A stretch of DNA of 64,000 nt from Candidatus Zhuqueibacterota bacterium. GTDB taxonomy: Bacteria; Zhuqueibacterota; Zhuqueibacteria; Oceanimicrobiales; Oceanimicrobiaceae. The translations under genes and the position numbers were made by a program. The notes under the pieces were generated by a model, which had not been told where the DNA came from, did no database searches, and saw only the letters and a list, made by a program, of their open reading frames with translations. The DNA lies in the NCBI GenBank assembly GCA_029262055.1, contig JAJDAD010000092.1, positions 248,001-312,000 on the forward strand, in the 5' to 3' direction. This document shows, one piece after another, positions 56,976-64,000 of this stretch. Each line of letters starts with the position of its first letter. The first letter of the stretch is position 1.

Positions 56976-57374
56976 ATGTGCATGACAGATCCGATTGCTG
57001 ATTATTTGACAAGAATAAGAAACGCCTGCCAGGCAGGCCACCGCAAGGTGGACATACCTTCGTCTAACTTTAAGCGAAGTATGACCAGAATCTTGCGTGA
57101 ATACGGTTACATCAAAGATTATCTGCTGATCGACAACAAGAGAGATGGGATAATCCGCATATATTTAAAATATGGAACGGATGGGGAAAGCGTCATAGCG
57201 GGCCTGCGGAAAATCAGTACGCCTGGGTTGAGAAAGTATGTCGGGAATAAAGACCTCCCGCGGGTATTTAACAACCTGGGTATGGCGATCCTGTCGACGC
57301 CCAAGGGCGTTATTTCGGACCGGGATGCAAGGAAACTTAACGTCGGTGGCGAAGTTATTTGCCACGTATGGTAA
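56976..57374 (+). CDS. rpsH: 30S ribosomal protein S8
   Basis: A 132-residue 16S-binding protein. The ATG at 56976 has AAGGA nine bases upstream and gives MCMTDPIADYLTRIRNACQA; a longer frame from 56793 runs through rpsN and is rejected. Also GIIRIYLKYG, ISTPGLRKYV and STPKGVISDRDARKLNVGGE. In E. coli S8 represses the spc operon; no leader copy of its site was sought in detail. Confidence 0.97.
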   Translation: MCMTDPIADYLTRIRNACQAGHRKVDIPSSNFKRSMTRILREYGYIKDYLLIDNKRDGIIRIYLKYGTDGESVIAGLRKISTPGLRKYVGNKDLPRVFNNLGMAILSTPKGVISDRDARKLNVGGEVICHVW

Positions 57375-57396
57375 TTCTAACATTTTGAGGTGTTGA

Positions 57397-57933
57397 GTGT
57401 CTCGAGTCGGTAAAAATCCCATTAGCGTTCCATCCGGTGTCGACGTCCAAATCAAGGACTACACCATTACTGTGAAGGGACCGAAAGGCGAGCTTTCGCT
57501 TGAATTTGAGCCTGATATTGATGTCCAGGTGAAGGACGGGAAGATTCAGGTGTCACGTCCTAATGACAGTAAAAGATTTCGTTCTTTACACGGGTTGTAT
57601 CGCTCCCTGGTGGCCAACATGGTCAAGGGGGTGACTGATGCTTTTGAAAAGAAACTTGAGATTATCGGAGTCGGCTATAAAGGTGAGATGAAGAATAACC
57701 GGCTTAATCTGCAGTTGGGTTATTCACATGCAATCGTTTTTGTGCCGCCAGAGGGTATCGAAATCAAGGCGGAGGGGCCGACCAATTTGACGATCTCCGG
57801 TATCAGTAAGGAGTTGGTAGGACAGGTTGCTGCCAAGATTCGGTCCTTTAGGCCGCCCGAGCCATACAAAGGCAAGGGGATCAAGTATTCCGATGAACAA
57901 GTCCGGCGCAAGGCCGGGAAGACGGCAGCTTAA
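57397..57933 (+). CDS. rplF: 50S ribosomal protein L6
   Basis: A 178-residue duplicated-fold protein near the sarcin-ricin loop. MSRVGKNPISVPSGVDVQIK (20 residues), KKLEIIGVGYKGEMKNNRL and RSFRPPEPYKGKGIKYSDEQ. GTG start at 57397 with TTGAGG upstream. Confidence 0.98.
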   Translation: MSRVGKNPISVPSGVDVQIKDYTITVKGPKGELSLEFEPDIDVQVKDGKIQVSRPNDSKRFRSLHGLYRSLVANMVKGVTDAFEKKLEIIGVGYKGEMKNNRLNLQLGYSHAIVFVPPEGIEIKAEGPTNLTISGISKELVGQVAAKIRSFRPPEPYKGKGIKYSDEQVRRKAGKTAA

Positions 57934-57958
57934 TTCAATTAATTAGACGGTTAAGGTA

Positions 57959-58333
57959 ATGGCACAAGCTCAACCGGTTCGTACCAGAAAACGGACCCAG
58001 AAACGAAAGAGAATTCGGAAAAAAATTTTCGGCACCACGGCAAGGCCTCGCCTAGCGGTTTTCCGCAGTGCAAACAACATCTATGCTCAACTAGTTGACG
58101 ATTCCAAGAGTGTATCTCTCGGAGGTGTTTCAACGTTGAGTCCGGGTTTGGCATCAGAAGTCAAGAAAGCAAAAACCAAGACGGATGCCGCCAAAATTGT
58201 GGGCAAGGCGATTGCGTCGAAAGCCAAGGAGCTTAAGATTGAATCTGTTGTATTTGATCGCGGCGGTTACTTGTATCATGGCCGCGTTCAGGCGGTTGCA
58301 GATGCTGCGCGCGAAAATGGTCTTAAGTTCTAA
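57959..58333 (+). CDS. rplR: 50S ribosomal protein L18
   Basis: A 124-residue 5S rRNA partner of L5. RIRKKIFGTTARPRLAVFRS (20 residues), NNIYAQLVDD, and the C-terminal VVFDRGGYLYHGRVQAVADA with RENGLKF. TTAAGG precedes the ATG. Confidence 0.97.
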   Translation: MAQAQPVRTRKRTQKRKRIRKKIFGTTARPRLAVFRSANNIYAQLVDDSKSVSLGGVSTLSPGLASEVKKAKTKTDAAKIVGKAIASKAKELKIESVVFDRGGYLYHGRVQAVADAARENGLKF

Positions 58334-58368
58334 GTCGAACTACACTATAAGCAAAGCGGGAGTCAGAG

Positions 58369-58893
58369 TTGAAGAGAGCCGTTAGAGTCAATATTGGTGA
58401 ATTGGATCTCAAAGAGAGCGTCATCAACATCAATCGTGTTGCCAAGGTTGTAAAGGGTGGTCGCAGATTTAGTTTTAATGCTATCGTTGTTGTCGGTGAC
58501 GGCAATGGCTATGTTGGCACCGGTCTTGGTAAAGCAAACGAGGTCGTCAGTGCCATAGCAAAAGGTTCTGAAAATGCCAAGAAAAACCTGATTCGAGTGC
58601 CCATCGTAAATGGGACAATTCCGCATGCCATCAAGGGTCGGTTTGGCGCGGGAAAAGTTTTTCTGAAGCCTGCCTCCCCCGGTACCGGTGTCATTGCAGG
58701 TGGCGCTGTCCGTGCGATAATCGAAGCCGCCGGCATACAGGATATCTTGACAAAATCACAAGGCTCCGCGAATTTTCATAACGTTGTTAAAGCAACCATG
58801 GCCGGTTTGTCTGAGCTGATGGACGTAGTCAGTGTCGCACAAAAACGCGGCCTTAGTATTTCGGAAGTTTTTGATAAAACAATGACAGTATAG
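58369..58893 (+). CDS. rpsE: 30S ribosomal protein S5
   Basis: A 174-residue fidelity protein. [20 protein letters not shown] (20 residues) and [17 protein letters not shown] in the double-stranded RNA-binding domain; [13 protein letters not shown]-like [19 protein letters not shown] in the C-terminal domain. TTG start at 58369 with GGGAG upstream. Confidence 0.97.
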   Translation: MKRAVRVNIGELDLKESVININRVAKVVKGGRRFSFNAIVVVGDGNGYVGTGLGKANEVVSAIAKGSENAKKNLIRVPIVNGTIPHAIKGRFGAGKVFLKPASPGTGVIAGGAVRAIIEAAGIQDILTKSQGSANFHNVVKATMAGLSELMDVVSVAQKRGLSISEVFDKTMTV

Positions 58894-58897
58894 GTCT

Positions 58898-59086
58898 ATG
58901 GCAGCGAAAAAGAAAATCAAGATCACGCAAGTTAGAAGCATTATCGGGCGTCATTTCAAGCAGAAAAGGACCATGGAAGCGCTCGGCTTACGCCGGATCA
59001 ACCAGTCGGTCGTTCGTGCGGACACGCCGCAAATTCGAGGAATGCTCAACAAGATCGGTCATTTGGTAACTGCCGAGCAGGTTTAG
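58898..59086 (+). CDS. rpmD: 50S ribosomal protein L30
   Basis: A 62-residue L30: KIKITQVRSIIGRHFKQKRT (20 residues), LGLRRINQSVVRADTPQIRG (20) and MLNKIGHLVTAEQV. It begins four bases after rpsE. Confidence 0.96.
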   Translation: MAAKKKIKITQVRSIIGRHFKQKRTMEALGLRRINQSVVRADTPQIRGMLNKIGHLVTAEQV

Positions 59087-59106
59087 TTATTTAAGGACGG
59101 TTGATA

Positions 59107-59547
59107 ATGGATTTAGGTAGTCTAAAGTACGCACCCGGTTCTATTAAGAAACGGAAAAGAATTGGCCGCGGTCCGGGGTCAGGCACTGGGAAAACAGCCG
59201 GTCGTGGCCACAAGGGTCAAAGATCGCGTTCCGGTTCCAAAATCAGACCCTGGTTTGAGGGTGGGCAAATGCCCTTACAAAGGCGTGTCCCCAAACGCGG
59301 ATTCACCAATATTTTCAAGAAAGAATTTCAAGTTGTCAACGTGAAAGATCTGCAGAGGCTCGAGGGCGCCAAGGAAGTAACCCCTGAGTCGCTCTTTGCC
59401 GCAGGAATCATTTCAAAGAAGTCGATCCCGGTAAAGGTGCTTGGCGATGGCGAGATCAGTGCAGTCGTTGACATTTCCGCACACGCATTCAGTGCTTCGG
59501 CAAAGGAAAAGATTGAGAAGGCAGGCGGGAAGGTGACAGTATTATGA
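59107..59547 (+). CDS. rplO: 50S ribosomal protein L15
   Basis: A 146-residue late-assembly protein. The ATG at 59107 is nine bases after AAGGA; a TTG at 59101 is an alternative. [46 protein letters not shown]. The TGA overlaps the secY ATG. Confidence 0.97.
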   Translation: MDLGSLKYAPGSIKKRKRIGRGPGSGTGKTAGRGHKGQRSRSGSKIRPWFEGGQMPLQRRVPKRGFTNIFKKEFQVVNVKDLQRLEGAKEVTPESLFAAGIISKKSIPVKVLGDGEISAVVDISAHAFSASAKEKIEKAGGKVTVL

Positions 59548-60878
59548 TGCAAGGGTTTCAGAGTCTGTTCAAAATCCCTGAGTTGAAGCAGCGGATTGTC
59601 TTTACGCTTCTCATTCTGATAGTCTACCGAATCGGCGGCCATGTACCGATCCCCGGCATTAACAGTGAGGCACTGCTCGCTTTTTTTGAAGAAGCCAGCC
59701 AGGGCCGCGGACTTCTAAGTCTGTATGACCTTTTTGCCGGTGGTGCGTTTCGGAGGGCGACAGTGTTCGCCCTGGGCATTATGCCTTATATTTCAGCCTC
59801 TATTATTATTCAGCTTCTGGGTGCGGTAGTGCCGTATTTCCAGAAACTGCAAAAGGAAGGCGAGGAAGGCCGTAAGAAGATTACGCAGTATACGCGTTAC
59901 GGTACCGTGGCAATATCGAGCATGCAGGCCTTTGGTGTAAGTGTCTTTCTGGAAGGGATTCGGACTAGTGCCGGTATTCCGGTTGTTCCGGATGCAGGTT
60001 TTGGCTTCAGGATTCTGACCATGATAACGCTGTGTGCCGGTACAATCCTGATCATGTGGTTGGGTGAGCAAATCACCGAACGAGGCATAGGCAACGGGAT
60101 TTCGTTGATCATCTTCATCGGCATTATCGCGACCTTTCCAAACGCGATGCTGGATGAGTACCAGCAAATCAGTGGCGGTAACCGTGCAATACTGACTGAG
60201 GTCTTTCTTCTGGCTGTAATGGTTATCACCATTGCCGGAGTTGTGGCTCTGACCCAGGGTACCCGCAAAATTCCGGTGCAATATGCCAAGCGCGTGGTTG
60301 GGCGCAAGATTTATGGTGGTCAGAGCACCCATATTCCATTGAAGGTCAATACGGCAGGCGTCATGCCGATCATTTTTGCACAATCTATCATGTTTGTGCC
60401 GCAAACTGTCCTGGGATTTTGGGACAATGAATTCATGAATTCTCTGGCTCGCTATTTCGATTATCAGTCAGTGGTTTATTGGATTCTCTATGGGACTCTG
60501 ATCGTTTTCTTTACCTACTTCTACACTGCGATCGCTTTTAATCCCGTCGATGTCGCTGACAATATGAAGAAGCACGGCGGGTTTATCCCGGGCGTTCGCC
60601 CCGGAAAGAGGACCGCGGAGTTTATTGATAATATTTTGACAAGGATCACATTGCCGGGTTCATTCTGTTTGGCTTTTGTCGCAGTGTTGCCTTTTATCAT
60701 TACGCGCTTTGTGAATGTCTCGTTTAACTTTGCTTCCTTTTATGGCGGGACGTCCCTGCTGATCATCGTGGGCGTTGCCTTGGACACGTTGCAACAGTTG
60801 GAGTCACACTTGCTCATGCGGCACTACGACGGCTTCATGAAGACTGGTGGCAAAATAAAGGGTCGCCGGAGATTTTAG
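59544..60878 (+). CDS. secY: Preprotein translocase subunit SecY
   Basis: A 444-residue channel subunit with ten membrane helices. Plug region and helix 2 ([20 protein letters not shown]), [17 protein letters not shown], the cytoplasmic loop [20 protein letters not shown] and [20 protein letters not shown] are characteristic. It pairs with SecE (34754). Start overlaps rplO; map follows with no gap. The adk gene normally found after secY is missing. Confidence 0.98.
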   Translation: MMQGFQSLFKIPELKQRIVFTLLILIVYRIGGHVPIPGINSEALLAFFEEASQGRGLLSLYDLFAGGAFRRATVFALGIMPYISASIIIQLLGAVVPYFQKLQKEGEEGRKKITQYTRYGTVAISSMQAFGVSVFLEGIRTSAGIPVVPDAGFGFRILTMITLCAGTILIMWLGEQITERGIGNGISLIIFIGIIATFPNAMLDEYQQISGGNRAILTEVFLLAVMVITIAGVVALTQGTRKIPVQYAKRVVGRKIYGGQSTHIPLKVNTAGVMPIIFAQSIMFVPQTVLGFWDNEFMNSLARYFDYQSVVYWILYGTLIVFFTYFYTAIAFNPVDVADNMKKHGGFIPGVRPGKRTAEFIDNILTRITLPGSFCLAFVAVLPFIITRFVNVSFNFASFYGGTSLLIIVGVALDTLQQLESHLLMRHYDGFMKTGGKIKGRRRF

Positions 60879-61625
60879 GTGATTCATCTTCGCAGTCAAC
60901 GAGAAATCGATCTCATTCGCAATAGCTGTAGAATTGTTGTTGAGGCGCTGGAACTGGCCGGGAGTCTGATTCAGCCAGGTATTCGAACCCGGGAGATAGA
61001 CAAGGAAGTTGAGAAGTTCATTCTATCGAAGAAAGGCAAGCCCGCATTTAAGGGCTACAACGGGTTTCCTGCGAGTGCCTGCATTTCAATCGACGAGGAA
61101 GTCGTGCATGGAATCCCTGGACAGCGCAGGCTGCAGGAAGGGGAGATTGTGAGCGTCGATATAGGCGTGGTGCTGGACGGCTTTTATGGTGACAGTGCCA
61201 GAACATTTGCAGTGGGAGAAGTTAGTCTGCAAAAAAAGCAGCTCATGTCCGTGACAAAAGAATCATTGCACTTCGGGCTGGAGCAGGCCAGAGATGGCGG
61301 CCGGCTATCGGACATTTCCAACGCTATTCAACGAAAAGTTGAGAGCGCGAGATTCTCGGTCGTGCGAGATTTGGTCGGACACGGAATCGGACAGGAATTG
61401 CACGAAGAGCCCCAGATTCCCAACTATGGACCACCGAACTCCGGTCCGCGTTTGAAGGAAGGAATGGTGCTTGCGATAGAACCGATGGTGAATGCAGGCG
61501 ATCATGAAGTGAAGACGATTGCAGACAACTGGACCGTAGTAACGCTTGACGGTCGCCCGTCAGCTCATTTTGAACATACGGTTGCGATTACCGGAAACGG
61601 TCCGGAAGTCCTGACTGTGTCCTAG
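60879..61625 (+). CDS. map: Methionine aminopeptidase, type I
   Basis: A 248-residue metalloprotease that removes initiator Met. Metal ligands lie in VSVDIGVVLDGFYGDSARTF (two Asp), GHGIGQELHEEPQIPNYG (His), MVLAIEPMVNAG (Glu) and the C-terminal FEHTVAIT (Glu). GTG start at 60879 directly after the secY stop. Confidence 0.97.
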   Translation: MIHLRSQREIDLIRNSCRIVVEALELAGSLIQPGIRTREIDKEVEKFILSKKGKPAFKGYNGFPASACISIDEEVVHGIPGQRRLQEGEIVSVDIGVVLDGFYGDSARTFAVGEVSLQKKQLMSVTKESLHFGLEQARDGGRLSDISNAIQRKVESARFSVVRDLVGHGIGQELHEEPQIPNYGPPNSGPRLKEGMVLAIEPMVNAGDHEVKTIADNWTVVTLDGRPSAHFEHTVAITGNGPEVLTVS

Positions 61626-61643
61626 TTTGGTAGAGTATTTGTA

Positions 61644-61862
61644 ATGGCAAAAGAAGCCCCAATCAAAATTGACGGAACAATCGTAGAGACTCTACCGAAC
61701 GCTACGTTTCGGGTAGAACTGGAGAATGGTCACAAGGTTTTGGCTCATATTTCCGGCAAAATGAGAATGCATTTTATAAAGATCCTCCCCGGTGATAAGG
61801 TGACGCTTGAACTATCGCCTTATGATCTAAGCAGGGGAAGAATCACCTATCGATATAAGTGA
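61644..61862 (+). CDS. infA: Translation initiation factor IF-1
   Basis: A 72-residue OB-fold factor: [20 protein letters not shown] (20 residues), [20 protein letters not shown] (20), [23 protein letters not shown] in two pieces. Position between map and rpmJ is the usual one. Confidence 0.97.
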   Translation: MAKEAPIKIDGTIVETLPNATFRVELENGHKVLAHISGKMRMHFIKILPGDKVTLELSPYDLSRGRITYRYK

Positions 61863-61872
61863 GGCACCCAGA

Positions 61873-61986
61873 ATGAAGGTACGATCTTCTCTTAAACGTA
61901 TGTGTGACCACTGCAAGATCATTCGCAGAAAAGGTCGAGTCATTGTTATCTGCAAAAATCCCCGGCACAAACAGCGTCAGGGATAG
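61873..61986 (+). CDS. rpmJ: 50S ribosomal protein L36 (zinc-binding)
   Basis: A 37-residue protein, [20 protein letters not shown] (20 residues), then [13 protein letters not shown]: three Cys and one His form the zinc site. It begins ten bases after infA and ends 31 bases before rpsM. Confidence 0.96.
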   Translation: MKVRSSLKRMCDHCKIIRRKGRVIVICKNPRHKQRQG

Positions 61987-62017
61987 CAGAAGTCAGGTTA
62001 ATGTTCGGAGGTAAGTT

Positions 62018-62386
62018 TTGGCGAGAATAGCGGGAGTTGATCTTCCAAAGGATAAGCGGGTATTGATCGGTTTGACCTACATTTTTGGGATAGGAGTTTC
62101 CCGTTCCAAGAAAATTCTGGAGGACGCATCGGTTGGTGAGAATATCCGGGTCAAGGATTTATCAAATGATGATATCGCAAAAATCAGGGCGGTCATCACC
62201 AAGAACTACCAGGTTGAAGGTACCCTGCGGACTGATGTTACCATGAACATCAAGCGCCTGATGGATATCGGTTGTTACCGTGGGTTGCGGCACCGGCGCG
62301 GCCTGCCGGTTCATGGCCAGCGCACGCATACAAATGCGAGAACACGCCGGGGTCGGCGCTCTGGTGTTGGTGGTAAGAAAAAATAG
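62018..62386 (+). CDS. rpsM: 30S ribosomal protein S13
   Basis: A 122-residue head protein. [20 protein letters not shown] (20 residues), [34 protein letters not shown] (20) and [11 protein letters not shown] start at 62018 with CGGAGGT upstream. Confidence 0.98.
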   Translation: MARIAGVDLPKDKRVLIGLTYIFGIGVSRSKKILEDASVGENIRVKDLSNDDIAKIRAVITKNYQVEGTLRTDVTMNIKRLMDIGCYRGLRHRRGLPVHGQRTHTNARTRRGRRSGVGGKKK

Positions 62387-62419
62387 TATCAAAATGAATT
62401 TGCGAGGGTAATGTAGACA

Positions 62420-62809
62420 ATGGCACCATCGAAGAAATCTAGAGGGCGGAAGAAGGAAAAGGTTGAAGCCAATGGCGTCGCTCACATCAAAGCCACATTC
62501 AACAATACGATCGTGACTTTGACGGACCAGTATGGAAATGTGATTTCCTGGGCTTCTGCCGGCAAAATCGGTTTTAAAGGCTCTCGTAAGAGCACTCCCT
62601 TTGCGGCGCAATTATCGGCGGAGTCCGCCGCGAAAGAAGCGAAAGAGTTAGGTTTGCAGCGAGTAGAAGTTTTGATAAAGGGGCCTGGCTCCGGCAGAGA
62701 GTCAGCGGTTAGATCGTTGCAGGCAGCCGGACTGGAAATAACGGCGATCAAGGACGTGACACCGATCCCGCACAACGGGTGTCGCCCGCCAAAAAGAAGA
62801 AGAGTTTAA
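62420..62809 (+). CDS. rpsK: 30S ribosomal protein S11
   Basis: A 129-residue platform protein. [39 protein letters not shown] (20 residues), [19 protein letters not shown] and [18 protein letters not shown]. Confidence 0.98.
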   Translation: MAPSKKSRGRKKEKVEANGVAHIKATFNNTIVTLTDQYGNVISWASAGKIGFKGSRKSTPFAAQLSAESAAKEAKELGLQRVEVLIKGPGSGRESAVRSLQAAGLEITAIKDVTPIPHNGCRPPKRRRV

Positions 62810-62836
62810 CGAGCAAAGCGGAGGTAAGCAGAAAGA

Positions 62837-63466
62837 ATGGCAAGATACACTGACGCCGTATGTAAGCTCTGTCGTCGAGAGGAACAAAAACTGTTTCTAA
62901 AGGGATCAAAGTGCACGTCACCCAAATGCCCGCTTGACAAAAAGAGCTATCCCCCCGGACAACACGGTACCCGTAGAAGATTCAAGCAGTCGGAATACGG
63001 TATCCAGTTGCGGGAAAAACAAAAGGTCCGCCGTACCTACGGTTTACTTGAACGCCAGTTTCGGAATTACTTTAAGAAGGCTGACCGGCAAAAAGGTATA
63101 ACCAGCGAAGTATTGCTGCAGATGCTTGAGCGACGCCTCGACAATGTCGTTTATCGCATGGGTTTTGCGCCTTCGCGCAAGACAGCCAGACAACTCGTAC
63201 GACACAAACACTTCTTGGTTAACGACCGCCTGGTGAACATTCCATCTTTCAGTGTCAAGCCTGGCGATATCGTTAGAGTCAAAGACAAGAGCAAGAGGCT
63301 CGGAGTCATTCATGATTCTATGAAGAAGATTCGCGATGGTGCGCTACTGTCGTGGCTTGAGCTTGACAAAGCCGGAATGAAGGGGACCCTGCTTAGTAAT
63401 CCGACACGAGCAGATATACCTCTTGAAGTGAACGAATCTTTAATTGTAGAACTGTATTCCAAATAA
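62837..63466 (+). CDS. rpsD: 30S ribosomal protein S4 (zinc-binding form)
   Basis: A 209-residue primary 16S-binding protein. N-terminal Cys pairs (CKLC, then CTSPKC) mark the zinc form. SYPPGQHGTRRRFKQSEYGI (20 residues), S4 RNA-binding domain LERRLDNVVYRMGFAPSRKT (20) and RQLVRHKHFLVNDRLVNIPS (20). GCGGAGG precedes the ATG. Confidence 0.98.
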   Translation: MARYTDAVCKLCRREEQKLFLKGSKCTSPKCPLDKKSYPPGQHGTRRRFKQSEYGIQLREKQKVRRTYGLLERQFRNYFKKADRQKGITSEVLLQMLERRLDNVVYRMGFAPSRKTARQLVRHKHFLVNDRLVNIPSFSVKPGDIVRVKDKSKRLGVIHDSMKKIRDGALLSWLELDKAGMKGTLLSNPTRADIPLEVNESLIVELYSK

Positions 63467-63505
63467 CAGGATTGTTATTGAAATTATTTTGGGAGTGCGC
63501 TAGAT

Positions 63506-64000
63506 ATGAATTGGCCTAACCTTCAAATGCCAAGTAGTCTTGACATAGATGACGGCAGTTATTCCAATACCTATGGTAAGTTTGTCCTGCAACCTCTGGA
63601 AAGAGGTTTTGGTGTTACCATCGGAAACTCTCTGCGGAGAATTCTTCTTTCGTCCTTACCGGGCGCTGCGATTACCATGTTGCGCATCGACAATGTACCG
63701 CACGAGTTTTCCACAATTCCAGGCGTCGTTGAAGACGTCTCCGATATGATTTTGAATTTGAAGGAAGTCCGTTTCAAGCTGCTGAGCAAGAGACCGGAAA
63801 AGGTGGTTGTCAGCCTGAATGGCCCGCACAAATTCACTGCCGGTGATATTCAGAACGGCACGACCGAGTTTGAAGTGCTCAATCCTGAGAAGCATATCGC
63901 GACCTTGAACGGGGATGCCAATTTCGATATTGAATTGCGCATCGGCCGGGGCCACGGCTACGTACCAGCCGAAGAAAACAAGATTCCGGAGCAACCGATT
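63506..64000 (+). CDS. rpoA: DNA-directed RNA polymerase subunit alpha, 3' end outside window
   Basis: The first 165 codons of rpoA, running off the right edge. The N-terminal dimerisation domain is clear: YGKFVLQPLERGFGVTIGNS (20 residues), LRRILLSSLPGAAITMLRID (20), EFSTIPGVVEDVSDMILNLK (20), and RGHGYVPAEENK. GGGAG lies about ten bases before the ATG. It closes the alpha operon order S13-S11-S4-alpha. Confidence 0.97.
   Translation, partial: MNWPNLQMPSSLDIDDGSYSNTYGKFVLQPLERGFGVTIGNSLRRILLSSLPGAAITMLRIDNVPHEFSTIPGVVEDVSDMILNLKEVRFKLLSKRPEKVVVSLNGPHKFTAGDIQNGTTEFEVLNPEKHIATLNGDANFDIELRIGRGHGYVPAEENKIPEQPI

Overview
The window comes from a diderm (Gram-negative type) bacterium of moderate GC content. 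Evidence for two membranes includes an Omp85-type barrel, a TolC/RND efflux set, several signal-peptide lipoproteins and a SPOR-domain lipoprotein. Ribosomal proteins S14, S4, L33 and L36 are all of the cysteine-rich, zinc-binding type, and TTG start codons are common even in core translation genes. The mix (B. subtilis-like FadR operon, E. coli-like tRNA cluster, complete S10-spc-alpha order) points to a deep or candidate phylum near the FCB group (for example Zixibacteria or KSB1). That placement is an inference, not shown by the sequence.

Layout. 1-6039 (+): an envelope cluster of two paralogous kinase-like proteins (the first cut by the window edge, the second a lipoprotein), an Omp85-like barrel between them, and an ATP/ADP-translocase-like transporter. 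6040-6661: a gene-free stretch with strong hairpins and a bidirectional terminator. 6662-13271 (-): tetR, tolC-like, RND adaptor, RND pump and a small membrane protein, with tandem TGAC-N6-GTCA sites upstream of tetR. 13319-16124 (-): argG-argH preceded by an apparent arginine attenuator, meaning a 36-residue leader peptide with nine Arg using all six Arg codons, then an intrinsic terminator. 16138-17112 (-): aldo/keto reductase. 17489-19693 (+): membrane-anchored LytTR regulator and a TlpA-like thioredoxin protein.

19892-26580 (+): fatty-acid beta-oxidation module (FadR-type TetR regulator, bifunctional hydratase/dehydrogenase, VLCAD-type acyl-CoA dehydrogenase, etfB, etfA) controlled by a perfect 20-bp FadR-type palindrome overlapping a TTGACT-N17-TATTAT promoter. 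26581-33843 (+): SPOR lipoprotein, yebC, ruvC-ruvA-ruvB, queA, ispD, ispF, cysS.

33859-64000 (+): translation and transcription supercluster: tRNA-Thr, Tyr, Gly, Thr, rpmG, tRNA-Trp, secE, nusG, rplKAJL, rpoBC, rpsL, rpsG, fusA, tuf, then the S10-spc-alpha series from rpsJ to rpoA, which is cut by the right edge. adk is absent between secY and map, and no tuf follows the tRNA cluster.

The most interesting items are the argG leader-peptide attenuator, the envelope kinase-like cluster, a probable frameshift at the 3' end of argH, and the structured spacer between tRNA-Tyr and tRNA-Gly.
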